Notes: generated from the letters alone by a model not told the origin. Positions 1 through 8,223 are shown, counted from the first letter of the stretch. The stretch is DNA of 12,961 nucleotides from Proteobacteria bacterium UBA652 (GCA_002299915.1 DBOG01000024.1:535-13495); one strand, 5' to 3'. Numbers and translations are program-made.

Positions 1-47
1 AGGTTTAATTTTAGTCGAGATGGCCAGCCCAAGAGGATAAGATAAGC

Positions 48-764
48 TTAATCCTTTAACATCCGAACAATTTCATCTTCGCCAAGCGGTTGTGTGCCTT
101 TGATACGTAGGCTATCGGCCCACTCTTGGCCAAAATCACGCTGCAAATAGCGGTTGAGAGCAAGTGTAATAAGCATGGCAATGAGGGCGCCGAGGCTGGC
201 GAGTGCCATATCTTTATGCGCATCCCAGATATCGCCTTGGGTGCCGAGATAGGCCATCCCTAGCTCACCACCGAATACCTCAGCCACTGCCCACTCTACA
301 AGCTCATACAGCATGGAGGAAGACATGGTGAGGTCGAGCGGGAGCAGATAGCCCCAGATGCCTTTGACGTTGACAATACGCAGAAATACCTCCCGGATGG
401 GGTAGGCGAGCAATAGGCCATAGCAAAAATGTACCAGTCGATCAAAGTGGTTTCTTTCCCAGCCCATGAGGTCATTGATGGAGATACCAAATAAAGAGCG
501 AGACCAGTCGTTATAAGGCACTTCGGCATAGGTATAGTGGGCACCGATGGTGTGGAGGCAGAGGAAGATAAAAATGAGGGTGTAGGAGACGCGGGAGAAG
601 GGAAAAGATTTGAAGGTGACGGCGAGCAGGAGAACCGCAAGCAGGGTGAGCACATTTTCTAATAGCCAATCACTAATATGCGAGGGATTGATGGCGAAGA
701 ACGTCCATTCGATGGCAAATAGGATACCGAGCAGAATGAGATAGTGTTTGTGGGAGAGCGACAT
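48..764 (-). CDS. DUF2238 (YjdF-like) inner membrane protein
   Basis: This is a polytopic membrane protein of 238 residues with about six hydrophobic helices and no known reaction. It matches the DUF2238/YjdF family by its characteristic polar motifs: HTIGAHYTYAEVP after helix 3, WERNHFDRLVHF before helix 4, a YELVEW motif in helix 5, and GTQGDIWDAHKDM before helix 6. I chose the ATG at 764 rather than an in-frame ATG at 794 because AAGGA lies six bases upstream and because the extra ten residues are not hydrophobic or conserved-looking. The E. coli relative is about 210 residues, so the length fits. It lies downstream of a terminator and is probably a separate unit, although I found no convincing promoter. 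Family assignment is strong; function is unknown. Confidence 0.85.
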   Translation of the reverse strand: MSLSHKHYLILLGILFAIEWTFFAINPSHISDWLLENVLTLLAVLLLAVTFKSFPFSRVSYTLIFIFLCLHTIGAHYTYAEVPYNDWSRSLFGISINDLMGWERNHFDRLVHFCYGLLLAYPIREVFLRIVNVKGIWGYLLPLDLTMSSSMLYELVEWAVAEVFGGELGMAYLGTQGDIWDAHKDMALASLGALIAMLITLALNRYLQRDFGQEWADSLRIKGTQPLGEDEIVRMLKD

Positions 765-811
765 TGGGTATCCTTTAGCAATAAGATATGTCAATCATAG
801 TAAAGGCGCAT

Positions 812-837
812 AAAAAAGGGCACTTTCGCACCCTTTT
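812..837 (-). terminator. Rho-independent terminator of the yibN-like to lipoprotein operon
   Basis: Read on the minus strand, AAAAGGG and CCCTTTT flank a short inner stem closed by a GAAA tetraloop and are followed by a run of six T. The inner TGC/GTG pairs include two G-T wobbles on the minus strand that would be mismatches on the plus strand, so the structure is directed at the minus-strand operon. It starts about 18 bases after the lipoprotein stop codon. Confidence 0.72.
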
Positions 838-854
838 CAAATGATTTGCTTAAT

Positions 855-1715
855 TTAACGCCCTGCTTTTAAAGCATCAATTTCGGCTTGCAAATCAAAC
901 AGTATTTCTTTTAAATTGCCGATATCTTGTTTAAGATTACGCACGGTTTGTGAGTTACGCGCAATGGCTTCTCGCATTTCGGGGCTGATGGCGCCATCCA
1001 GCTGATCTTGTGCTTTGCCGCGTGCGGTAGCCAGCACAGTGGCAATATCAAGGACTAACCAATCACGACGCTCTTGGCCGGTGCGGGGGTCAATATAAAA
1101 TGCTTGCCCAGAATCTAAGGCAAGCTGTCCTGTGAGCTCGGTAGAGGGGCTAGTGCGAAAGCCAGGTAACAGCGGGTTGGTTCGGCGATCGATTTCTTGT
1201 TGGGTTGTTTTGTCTTTTTTGTAATACACTTGGTGGGTGAGGCCAAAGATGATATTGAGTTTGCCATTTTGTAGGAAGACACGGCCAGAGGTCGTTTTGC
1301 GGGCAGTGCCGAGGGCGCCGGGATGCGAGCCAATGGTGACAAAGTTAACATCTTCATTGGGCTGGGCAAGATTGAGCCCTTGGCTGAGCGCGCGGCTTAA
1401 TACTTGTTGCTCGCCAATGGAGAATAAGGGGGTTTCTACCCGCTTAAGCAATACCCGGTCACTTAAGTAAAGTGAGCTAAGAAGGGTGCGCATATCGGTT
1501 TCTGCGATGGCGGTGGGATGGGAATTTATCGTGTCAGCAGCATCGCTATTGACGATTTTAACATATTGAAAATCAGACGCTTCCCACAGGGTGCGGCTGG
1601 CTGGGCCAGCAACGTCACCGCCACGTTTGAAAGGATTACTGCACGCCGTTAGGCCAATACTAAGAATGGCAATAAGGGCTAATCCCAAAAAAGGTCGAGC
1701 AGTAGTTGTTTGCAT
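855..1715 (-). CDS. Uncharacterised outer-membrane lipoprotein with C-terminal coiled coil
   Basis: The 286-residue product starts with a type II signal peptide and an LTAC lipobox (Cys25). Serine follows the cysteine, which in gammaproteobacteria favours sorting to the outer membrane. The middle, about residues 40-230, is a mixed alpha/beta region that I do not recognise. It holds a WLVLDIATVLATA segment near residue 220 and several Gly/Pro turns. The last 35 residues form heptads (LKQDIGNLKEILFDLQAEI) that look like a short coiled coil. The start ATG has AAAGGA about six bases upstream. It lies 19 bases after gpsA and before a terminator, so it is the last gene of the grxC-secB-gpsA operon and sits where E. 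coli has cysE. A role in the envelope is inferred only from the lipid anchor. Confidence 0.8.
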   Translation of the reverse strand: MQTTTARPFLGLALIAILSIGLTACSNPFKRGGDVAGPASRTLWEASDFQYVKIVNSDAADTINSHPTAIAETDMRTLLSSLYLSDRVLLKRVETPLFSIGEQQVLSRALSQGLNLAQPNEDVNFVTIGSHPGALGTARKTTSGRVFLQNGKLNIIFGLTHQVYYKKDKTTQQEIDRRTNPLLPGFRTSPSTELTGQLALDSGQAFYIDPRTGQERRDWLVLDIATVLATARGKAQDQLDGAISPEMREAIARNSQTVRNLKQDIGNLKEILFDLQAEIDALKAGR

Positions 1716-1734
1716 AATGTTTCCTTTGTCTCTT

Positions 1735-2781
1735 TTAATTTGATGGTTCTGTACGGACTATTTCCGTGTTTTTTTGTTCCCGACATAATAATGCTTGCAC
1801 AGCTTCGCGGGGGTTATGACCTTCGAATAGTATATTACAGACCTGCTCAACGATAGGCATTTCTACATTAATTTGTTTTGCCCGCAGCAAAACTTCACGC
1901 GCAGCATGCATGCCTTCAACGGTTTTACCGACTTGTGCGATCGCTGCATCAACGCTATTTGTGCTGGCAAGCGCAAGACCCAGCTGACGATTGCGACTTT
2001 GATCGTCGGTGCAGGTTAAGATCAGATCGCCGAGACCAGCCAAGCCGATTAAGGTGTCTGTTTGCGCACCCAGTTTTTGGCTAAGGTGTAAACTTTCAGC
2101 TAGGCCGCGGGTGATGAGTGCGGCGCGGGCATTGGCACCGAAGCCTAGGCCATCAGAAATACCAGCGGCAATGGCGAGCACATTTTTAATCGAACCACCG
2201 ATTTGTACACCTATAATGTCATGTGTTGTGTAGACGCGCAGCGTCGGGCGATGCAAGAGGCCTGCTAATCCTGTAGCAAACACGGGATCTAACGAGGCAA
2301 TTGTAAATGCGGTGGGCAGATCTTGTGCCACTTCAGCGGCAAAGCTAGGGCCTGAAATAATGGCGAGCGGATGATCGTCGCCTAGGATTTCTAGCACGGT
2401 GTCGTGTAAAAAACAGCCTGTTTCGGGGGTCAGCCCTTTGGTGGCCCAGCTGATCGGCGTGGTGGCGGCAATATGCTGTTTTACTTGGCTAAGGCAATCT
2501 ACAAAAGCGAGGCTAGGCACAGAAATAAGTACGTGTTTGGCTTGGTGTAATGCCTTGCCGAGATTGGCTTCGATCCGCAGACTATCAGGAAAAGCAACGC
2601 CCGCAATATAGCGGCCGTTTTCTCGATCTTTTGCTATTAAAGCGAGTTGTTTTGGATCGCGACCCCACAGAATAACATCGTGGTTATTCCGCGCAATAGC
2701 AATGGCCAGCGCCGTTCCCCATGCGCCCGCCCCGAGCACGACGGTGGGAGAGAGGTTGGGAAAAGGTGCGTTTGATGCCAT
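1735..2781 (-). CDS. gpsA: Glycerol-3-phosphate dehydrogenase [NAD(P)+]
   Basis: GpsA reduces dihydroxyacetone phosphate to sn-glycerol 3-phosphate in the cytoplasm, supplying the backbone for phospholipids. The 348-residue product has the N-terminal Rossmann dinucleotide motif GAGAWG (residues 17-22), WATKG with Lys115, GPSFAAE (144-150), and the catalytic-lysine segment GGSIKNVLAIAAG (Lys199), followed by GFGANARAALITRG and LAGLGDL, all family hallmarks. Length is close to the usual 330-340. It starts 12 bases after secB. There is no strong Shine-Dalgarno in front of the ATG, so it may depend on translational coupling to secB. This secB-gpsA order is common in gammaproteobacteria. Confidence 0.97.
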   Translation of the reverse strand: MASNAPFPNLSPTVVLGAGAWGTALAIAIARNNHDVILWGRDPKQLALIAKDRENGRYIAGVAFPDSLRIEANLGKALHQAKHVLISVPSLAFVDCLSQVKQHIAATTPISWATKGLTPETGCFLHDTVLEILGDDHPLAIISGPSFAAEVAQDLPTAFTIASLDPVFATGLAGLLHRPTLRVYTTHDIIGVQIGGSIKNVLAIAAGISDGLGFGANARAALITRGLAESLHLSQKLGAQTDTLIGLAGLGDLILTCTDDQSRNRQLGLALASTNSVDAAIAQVGKTVEGMHAAREVLLRAKQINVEMPIVEQVCNILFEGHNPREAVQALLCREQKNTEIVRTEPSN

Positions 2782-2793
2782 GGTGGCTTGGTT

Positions 2794-3288
2794 TTAGTGG
2801 GTGGTATTATCTGATTTTTCAGCCGTTGCTTTTTGTTGCGCTTGTTCAATTTGTTGCATATACAAGGCATCAAAGTTAACAGGTGCGAGCACGAGCTGTG
2901 GGAAACCGCCTTTGAGCACGATGTCTGAAATTACTTCACGCGCAAAGGGGAATAAGGTGTTTGGGCAGTAGCTGCCGACCAATGGGCCCATTTCTTCAGA
3001 GGAATAGCCTCGGAGGGTAAAGACTCCTGCTTGTTGCACTTCAACTAGGAAGGCGACTTTATCTTCCACTTTTGCCGTGACGGTAACGGATAAGGTGATT
3101 TCATGGGTGTCATCATCCAGCTGGTTGTAGGAGTTACTTAGCTGCAAGTCAAGCTCAGGCTTCCATTCTTCACGGAAAATATTCGGTGAATTTGGGGTTT
3201 CAAATGAGATGTCTTTGGTGTAGATTTTTTGGATCGTAAAGGTTGCTTGTTGTTGCGCTTCGGTTGATCCGTTGTCGTTTTCAGCCAT
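2794..3288 (-). CDS. secB: Protein-export chaperone SecB
   Basis: SecB is a cytoplasmic homotetrameric chaperone that keeps precursor proteins unfolded and delivers them to SecA. The 164-residue product has the typical sequence: FTIQKIYTKDISFE near the start, the beta-strand region with SVTVTAKVEDKVAFLVEVQQAGVF, the CPNTLFPFAREVISD motif, and the GGFPQLVLAPVNFDALY end, followed by a variable polar tail. Length is normal for the family. AGGA lies six bases before the ATG. It is 21 bases downstream of grxC and in the same operon. The secreted proteins encoded nearby are possible clients, but this is only inference. Confidence 0.98.
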   Translation of the reverse strand: MAENDNGSTEAQQQATFTIQKIYTKDISFETPNSPNIFREEWKPELDLQLSNSYNQLDDDTHEITLSVTVTAKVEDKVAFLVEVQQAGVFTLRGYSSEEMGPLVGSYCPNTLFPFAREVISDIVLKGGFPQLVLAPVNFDALYMQQIEQAQQKATAEKSDNTTH

Positions 3289-3309
3289 GATATGTCCTAA
3301 AGGTTAAAG

Positions 3310-3567
3310 TTATGAGGCAGCCAATAGGCTGTCGAGTTGTTTATTGCGATCAAGGGCAACTAAGTCGGTATAACCCCCGATGCTATCACCATTGATAAAA
3401 ATTTGTGGCACCGTACGTTGTTTGCTACGCGCTATCATTTCGTCACGCTTTTCTGTATCTAGATCGATACGAATTTCTGTGTAATCCGCATTTTTACGTT
3501 GCAATAGCTGTTTAGCCATCACGCAGTAGGGGCAGATCCCCGTGGAATAGAGTTCAATATTCGCCAT
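3310..3567 (-). CDS. grxC: Glutaredoxin 3
   Basis: This small cytoplasmic thiol-disulfide oxidoreductase uses glutathione to reduce protein and mixed disulfides. The 85-residue sequence carries the dithiol active site CPYC (Cys12, Cys15), the cis-proline motif TVPQIF (52-57) and the glutathione-binding GGYTD (64-68), which identifies the class I GrxC type. Length equals that of known GrxC proteins. Only three bases separate it from the rhodanese stop codon and no clear Shine-Dalgarno precedes its ATG, so translation is probably coupled to the upstream gene. Confidence 0.96.
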   Translation of the reverse strand: MANIELYSTGICPYCVMAKQLLQRKNADYTEIRIDLDTEKRDEMIARSKQRTVPQIFINGDSIGGYTDLVALDRNKQLDSLLAAS

Positions 3568-3570
3568 GTT

Positions 3571-3984
3571 TTAACTAAATAGGGGCAATTGTTCTATTTT
3601 CCAACCTTGAATCCCGCCTTTTAATACATAAACTTCCGTAAAGCCACTTTCTTGGAACTGTGTTGCGGCGGTTTGGGCGCGTTGACCTGAGGTGCAAACG
3701 AGAATAACCGGCTTATCAGGCCCTCTAATTTTTTTGATTTTGTCGGGCAGCTCGGAAAGTGGAATGTTTTTTGATTCGGCAATATGTCCTTGGCTAAATT
3801 CACTGTGATCGCGCACGTCGATAAACCGACCTTTATGCTGGTTAATTAATTGTGTTGCCTGACTACTGCTAATAGCATTGCTGGCGCCGCCCCGGAGGAT
3901 CTGGCTGATGAGCAAGCTAGAAAGCACAGCGAAGGTGAGCACGAGGATCCAGTGGTTGCCAATAAATTCGTTTAAATTTTCCAT
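3571..3984 (-). CDS. yibN: Membrane-anchored single-domain rhodanese (YibN-like)
   Basis: A predicted sulfurtransferase of 137 residues with one N-terminal membrane helix (about residues 12-30) followed by a single rhodanese domain. The domain shows FIDVRDHSEFSQGHI, then the active-site loop CTSGQR with the catalytic cysteine at residue 97, and the end motif VLKGGIQGW. The rhodanese domain should lie on the cytoplasmic side. An in-frame ATG at 4011 would add nine residues, but I prefer 3984 because E. coli YibN begins just before its helix; neither start has a good Shine-Dalgarno. It is the first gene of the operon with grxC, secB and gpsA, as in E. coli. The sulfur donor and acceptor are unknown. 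Confidence 0.87.
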   Translation of the reverse strand: MENLNEFIGNHWILVLTFAVLSSLLISQILRGGASNAISSSQATQLINQHKGRFIDVRDHSEFSQGHIAESKNIPLSELPDKIKKIRGPDKPVILVCTSGQRAQTAATQFQESGFTEVYVLKGGIQGWKIEQLPLFS

Positions 3985-4010
3985 CTTAAATAGGGGGTCC
4001 CAAATCTTCA

Positions 4011-4038
4011 TTTATAGTTATAAAAACTGCTATATAAT
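4011..4038 (+). promoter_or_regulatory. Candidate sigma70 promoter for gpmI-envC-ctpA
   Basis: A perfect TATAAT at 4033-4038 has TTTATA (four of six bases matching TTGACA) 16 bases upstream at 4011-4016. The leader to the gpmI ATG is about 30 bases and holds AAGGA at 4065-4069, five bases before the start. The surrounding 60 bases are very AT-rich and also hold TATA-type hexamers on the minus strand, where the promoter of the rhodanese operon must also lie; I could not pick one for that direction. Confidence 0.5.
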
Positions 4039-4074
4039 ACACGGGTTTGGAGATATATTATATAAAGGAAGAGC

Positions 4075-5658
4075 ATGACAGATGCACGGCGACCATTGGC
4101 GCTGATTATTTTGGATGGGTGGGGAATGGGGGAGCCATCGGCAGATAATGCTGTGTCGATGGCGAACACGCCTGTTTGGGATAAACTGTGGCAGCAGATG
4201 CCACATGCCTTGGTGAATGCATCAGGAGCCTCGGTGGGGTTACCGGGTGACCAAATGGGCAATTCTGAAGTGGGCCATATGAATATGGGGGCGGGGCGTG
4301 TAGTGTATCAGGAATTCACCCGCATTAGTCGTGCTGTGCGAACGGGATCATTTTTTACCAATCGCACTCTGACGGATGCAGTTGATCATGCTTTAGCAGA
4401 AGATAAGGCGTTACATGTTTTGGGCTTACTCTCACCGGGCGGCGTACATAGCCATGAGGGCCATTTGCAGGCGATGGTGAAATTGGCTGCTGATCGTGGT
4501 TTGAAAAAAATCTATGTACATGCTTTTTTAGATGGACGCGATACACCACCAAAAAGCGCGCAAAGTTCAATTGAGGGGATGGAAACACATTTTAAATCAG
4601 TCGGCGCAGGTCAGTTTGCGTCCATTATCGGTCGGTTTTATGCGATGGATCGCGATCAGCGCTGGCAGCGTGTAAACAAAGCCTATCAATTGATTACCCG
4701 TGGAGAAGCTGATTTTCAAACAGAAACCGCATTAGCTGCATTAGATGCTGCTTATGCGCGTGATGAGGCGGATGAGTTTGTGCAGGCGACGGCAATTGTG
4801 CCTGCGGGTGGTGCGCCAGTGACGGTGAATGATGGTGATGTCGTGATGTTTATGAACTTCCGTTCAGATCGAGCGCGGCAGCTGACCGACCTTTTTATTT
4901 CTCCTGAATGTGGAGATGAGCCACGTAGCCAACGGATGGTGCCTGTTTATTTTGTTTCATTGACGGAATTTAGCAGAGCGTTTGATGTGCGGGTTGCGTT
5001 TCCGTCTGAAAAAATACCCAATGTATTAGGTAAGCATCTTTCTCAACTAGGGTTGCGGCAATTGCGCATTGCGGAAACAGAAAAATATGCGCATGTGACT
5101 TTCTTTTTCAATGGTGGTCGCGATGAGCCGTACGACGGGGAAGATCGAATTTTGATCCCATCACCTGCGGTATCAACCTACAATTTGAAGCCAGAAATGA
5201 GTGCAGAAGAAGTTACCGACCGGCTGATTGAAACAGTTTTAAAGCAGCAATACGATGTGATTATTTGTAATTATGCGAATGCGGATATGGTCGGGCATTC
5301 TGGCGATTTTGCAGCAGCGGTGAAAGCGGTTGAATTTTTGGATACGTGTTTGGGTCGTGTATGGGAAGCAATGCAGCAGGTTAATGGTCGGATGTTGATA
5401 ACGGCTGATCACGGCAATGCTGAAATGATGCAGGACACGAGTAGCGGACAGGCACATACTGCGCACACCTCGAATCTTGTCCCATTATTATATGTGGCCG
5501 ACACGCATGCAGATCTTATTGTAAGCTGTGAGGAAGGAGGCGTGTTGGCGGATATTGCACCCACGATGCTATCACTAATGGGCTTGCCGATACCACAAGA
5601 AATGACAGGACGACCATTAGTCCGTTTTGCGAGCGATGTTGCTGAGGCTGATGAATAG
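4075..5658 (+). CDS. gpmI: 2,3-bisphosphoglycerate-independent phosphoglycerate mutase
   Basis: GpmI interconverts 3- and 2-phosphoglycerate in glycolysis and gluconeogenesis through a phosphoserine intermediate and two Mn ions. The 527-residue product has the N-terminal LIILDGWG (metal ligand Asp14), GNSEVGH with the catalytic Ser64, HAFLDGRDTPP, FYAMDRDQRW, FFFNGG and the C-terminal metal site motifs NYANADMVGHSG and ITADHGNAE. All are intact, so it should be active. Length is slightly above the usual 510-515 because of a short acidic tail. The ATG has AAGGA five bases upstream. It is the first gene of the plus-strand operon; its end overlaps the start of envC, as gpmM and envC adjoin in E. 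coli. Confidence 0.98.
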   Translation: MTDARRPLALIILDGWGMGEPSADNAVSMANTPVWDKLWQQMPHALVNASGASVGLPGDQMGNSEVGHMNMGAGRVVYQEFTRISRAVRTGSFFTNRTLTDAVDHALAEDKALHVLGLLSPGGVHSHEGHLQAMVKLAADRGLKKIYVHAFLDGRDTPPKSAQSSIEGMETHFKSVGAGQFASIIGRFYAMDRDQRWQRVNKAYQLITRGEADFQTETALAALDAAYARDEADEFVQATAIVPAGGAPVTVNDGDVVMFMNFRSDRARQLTDLFISPECGDEPRSQRMVPVYFVSLTEFSRAFDVRVAFPSEKIPNVLGKHLSQLGLRQLRIAETEKYAHVTFFFNGGRDEPYDGEDRILIPSPAVSTYNLKPEMSAEEVTDRLIETVLKQQYDVIICNYANADMVGHSGDFAAAVKAVEFLDTCLGRVWEAMQQVNGRMLITADHGNAEMMQDTSSGQAHTAHTSNLVPLLYVADTHADLIVSCEEGGVLADIAPTMLSLMGLPIPQEMTGRPLVRFASDVAEADE

Positions 5659-6832
5659 TAGGCGAGTACGATATTGTTTAACTGTGCTGATTTTAATCAG
5701 CGGGTTTTTGTCTGTTGCGGCTATAGCCGTGGATACGACAGCAGAAAAGGTTAAATTAGAAGACATCTCAAATACACTAAAAGCACAGCAAGCTGCGTTA
5801 AAAGCCGCCAAAATGTCGCGCAAGGAGTTGCTGGCATTACAAGAAAGTTCGGCAAAGGCAGAAACAGAAATAAGCCAAGCCTTACTGAGTGTAAAAGCGG
5901 CGGTGGCGACACAAGCAGAGAAGCTTGCTAATTTAACAACACAAGAACAAGAAGCCAGTGAAAACCAAGCGCAGCACATGGCAGTATTAGTGACGCAATT
6001 ACGCGCTATTCAACGCCAGGCTCAGCCCAATTATTTGCAGGCATTATTAAGCCAAGACGATCCGACAGAAGTGGCTCGTGGGTTGACGTATTATCGCTAT
6101 TTCCATCAGGCGAGAGCTGAACAAATGACGGATATTTCAGAGAAATTAGCAGCCTTAACGGCGCAAAAGCAAGAGGTTGTAGTCGAGCACGCGCGATATC
6201 AAGATTTATTCATAAGCCAGCAAGAAAAGCAACGTGCCTTGGCGGTACATAATGCAGAACGACAGGCGGCAGTGGCGGTATTAGATAAAACAATTGCCTC
6301 ACAGGATTCGGCGTTATCAGCCTTGCAGACACAACAGAAAAAACTGCAAGAGCTGGTTAAAGCCTTAAATAAAAAGCCGCTTCCTAAGCCAAAGCCTGCG
6401 GTGGCAACCAAGCCAACACCGAAACCAGCCCCCTCTAAACCTGCAACCGCTAATGCAAAAGGCCGGCAATGGCCACTAAAAGGTAAAACCTTAGCGCGTT
6501 ATGGCAGTCGGCGCAGCAGCAGTAAATTAAAGTGGCAAGGGATGATGATTGGTGCAAAAATGGGACAACAAGTATCGGCCGCAGCATCAGGCCACGTGGT
6601 GTTTGCAGATTGGATGCGCGGTTTTGGATCGCTACTCATTATCGACCATGGTAATAATTATATGACACTTTATGGTAATAATCAGGCACTTTTGCGGAAA
6701 GTAGGTGACAAAGTAGCGGTGGGTGACTTGCTGGCGTATAGTGGCAATGATGGGATCCGCCCCTATGCGGGTTTATATTTTGAAGTTCGGAAAAAGGGCG
6801 AGCCAATTGATCCGGTTAGCTGGTTAAAATAA
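5651..6832 (+). CDS. envC: EnvC-like murein hydrolase activator (degenerate LytM/M23 domain)
   Basis: A periplasmic division protein of 393 residues expected to activate N-acetylmuramoyl-L-alanine amidases at the septum. It has a signal peptide (residues 1-27, ending near SVAAIA), a long Ala/Gln/Glu/Lys-rich coiled coil (about 32-240), a Pro/Lys linker (241-271) and a C-terminal LytM domain (273-393). The M23 zinc ligands are absent: KWQGMMIG stands where active enzymes have HxGxD, YGNNQ replaces YGH, and GLYFEVR replaces HLHFEVR. This is the state of E. coli EnvC, which acts as an activator rather than a hydrolase. The ATG at 5651 overlaps the gpmI stop by eight bases and has GAGG three bases upstream; ATG 5636 or TTG 5627 are possible alternatives. 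Confidence 0.92.
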   Translation: MNSRRVRYCLTVLILISGFLSVAAIAVDTTAEKVKLEDISNTLKAQQAALKAAKMSRKELLALQESSAKAETEISQALLSVKAAVATQAEKLANLTTQEQEASENQAQHMAVLVTQLRAIQRQAQPNYLQALLSQDDPTEVARGLTYYRYFHQARAEQMTDISEKLAALTAQKQEVVVEHARYQDLFISQQEKQRALAVHNAERQAAVAVLDKTIASQDSALSALQTQQKKLQELVKALNKKPLPKPKPAVATKPTPKPAPSKPATANAKGRQWPLKGKTLARYGSRRSSSKLKWQGMMIGAKMGQQVSAAASGHVVFADWMRGFGSLLIIDHGNNYMTLYGNNQALLRKVGDKVAVGDLLAYSGNDGIRPYAGLYFEVRKKGEPIDPVSWLK

Positions 6833-6848
6833 ATTGACAGGAAAAAAC

Positions 6849-8186
6849 ATGTATTTTTTAAAACGTAAAACAGGTTGGGTCTTAATAGGCGTCATCGTGG
6901 GCGTCATACTGAGCCTTGGGTCGGGTGTGTTGGCAGAAAAACCGATGGGCGCGCCACAGGCATCCCCCGATATCCCGTTTAAAGAATTACGTGCTTTTTC
7001 AGAGGTGTTTGGCCGGATTAAATCTAGCTATGTTGAGCCGGTTGAAGATAAAGAATTATTAGAAAACGCTATTAAAGGCATGTTAACAGGGCTAGATCCA
7101 CATTCAACTTACTTGGATGTCAAAGGCTTTAAATCATTGCGTGAAGGCACATCAGGTGAGTTTGGGGGCCTCGGTATTGAAGTTACCATGGAAGATGGTT
7201 TTGTAAAGGTGGTTTCCCCGATTGATGACACCCCCGCAGCCAAAGCTGGTTTGCAAGCAGGTGATTTTATTGTGCGGCTAGATGATGTACCCGTAAAAGG
7301 CATGACGCTCGGAGAGGCGGTAGACATCATGCGCGGTAAACCTGATACGGATATTGATTTGCTGGTGGCACGCGAAGGCGAAGAGCCCTTCACCGTTACG
7401 ATTACGCGTGCAATTATCAAAGTGCAAAGTGTCAGAAACAGAATGTTAGAAGACGGTTACGGCTATCTACGGATCAGCACTTTTCAGCATCGCACAGGTG
7501 AAAATGTTCGAGAAGCGATTGCGGAGATGCAGTCAGAAAGTGACGGTGAATTAAAAGGGTTGGTATTAGATTTACGGAATAATCCAGGCGGCTTATTGCA
7601 AGCTGCGGTTGAAGTATCGGATGCCTTTGTGAAAAAGGGGTTATTGGTCTATACCGAAGGTCGGATTGATGATTCATCGCATAAATTTAAAGCCAAACCA
7701 GTCGATTTGCTGCATGGTGCGCCGATGGTGGTGTTGGTAAATGCGGGCTCAGCCTCAGCTTCTGAAATTGTTGCAGGTGCATTGCAGGATCATAAGCGAG
7801 CGGTGATTATGGGTAATCAAACCTTTGGTAAAGGCTCCGTGCAAACCATTATGCCATTAACGGATGAAACCGCCGTTAAAATTACTACCGCACGTTATTT
7901 CACCCCATCAGGCCGCTCGATTCAAGCGGAAGGAATTACGCCTGATATTGAGCTAACATCGGTTAAATTTACCGAAGCCGAAAAATCACAATTCGAGCGG
8001 ACACGGGAGCGCGATTTAACAGGCCATATTGGTAATGGTGACAAGGAAGAAGAGAAGCCTAAAGCAAGCGAAGCAGATAAAGCGGATGATGTAAGTGATG
8101 AGGATGAAGCAGAAAATTTAGCGATTACCGACTATCCTTTATTAGAAGCGCTGAATCTATTAAAAGGGATTAATGTATTTAAGTAA
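6849..8186 (+). CDS. ctpA: S41 carboxyl-terminal processing protease (CtpA/Prc type)
   Basis: A periplasmic serine protease of 445 residues that cleaves proteins near their C termini. An N-terminal signal sequence or anchor (about residues 7-30) is followed by a leader helical region with LDPHSTYLD, a PDZ domain (about 95-180, FGGLGIEV...AGLQAGDFIVRLDD) and the S41 catalytic domain. The Ser-Lys pair is complete: GSASASE with Ser303, Asp314 in the following helix, and TFGKGSVQ with Lys328, spaced 25 residues as in E. coli Prc. A highly charged, acidic stretch (about 396-422) precedes the C-terminal helix. I chose the ATG at 6849 (AGGA six bases upstream) over a TTG at 6834. It follows envC by 16 bases, a common arrangement in gammaproteobacteria that suggests shared roles in wall remodelling. 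Confidence 0.95.
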   Translation: MYFLKRKTGWVLIGVIVGVILSLGSGVLAEKPMGAPQASPDIPFKELRAFSEVFGRIKSSYVEPVEDKELLENAIKGMLTGLDPHSTYLDVKGFKSLREGTSGEFGGLGIEVTMEDGFVKVVSPIDDTPAAKAGLQAGDFIVRLDDVPVKGMTLGEAVDIMRGKPDTDIDLLVAREGEEPFTVTITRAIIKVQSVRNRMLEDGYGYLRISTFQHRTGENVREAIAEMQSESDGELKGLVLDLRNNPGGLLQAAVEVSDAFVKKGLLVYTEGRIDDSSHKFKAKPVDLLHGAPMVVLVNAGSASASEIVAGALQDHKRAVIMGNQTFGKGSVQTIMPLTDETAVKITTARYFTPSGRSIQAEGITPDIELTSVKFTEAEKSQFERTRERDLTGHIGNGDKEEEKPKASEADKADDVSDEDEAENLAITDYPLLEALNLLKGINVFK

Positions 8187-8193
8187 ATTCTTA

Positions 8194-8223
8194 TTGAAAA
8201 TAGAATAAACTTACTTTTATACT
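8194..8223 (+). promoter_or_regulatory. Candidate sigma70 promoter of the dockerin-hydrolase gene
   Basis: TTGAAA (8194-8199, five of six consensus bases) and TATACT (8218-8223, five of six) are separated by 18 bases. It lies just after the ctpA stop codon and about 54 bases before the next start, so the dockerin gene is probably transcribed independently. No clear terminator separates ctpA from it, so read-through is possible. Confidence 0.55.

Noticed and set aside
789..794. A perfect TTGACA on the minus strand before the DUF2238 gene
   Set aside because: The hexamer at 17 bases spacing is ATACCC and falls on the start region; no usable -10 box.
4011..4075. Possible regulatory palindromes among the TATA-rich runs before gpmI
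   Set aside because: The symmetry is what simple AT-rich sequence gives; no defined operator could be supported.
7109..7420. An open frame of 103 codons opposite ctpA
   Set aside because: It is antisense to the PDZ coding region, Ser/Pro-rich as expected of a shadow frame, and has no ribosome binding site or recognisable domain.
8187..8215. Possible terminator after ctpA (TTCTTATT / AAATAGAA)
   Set aside because: The pairing is short, mismatched and AT-only, with no T run after it.
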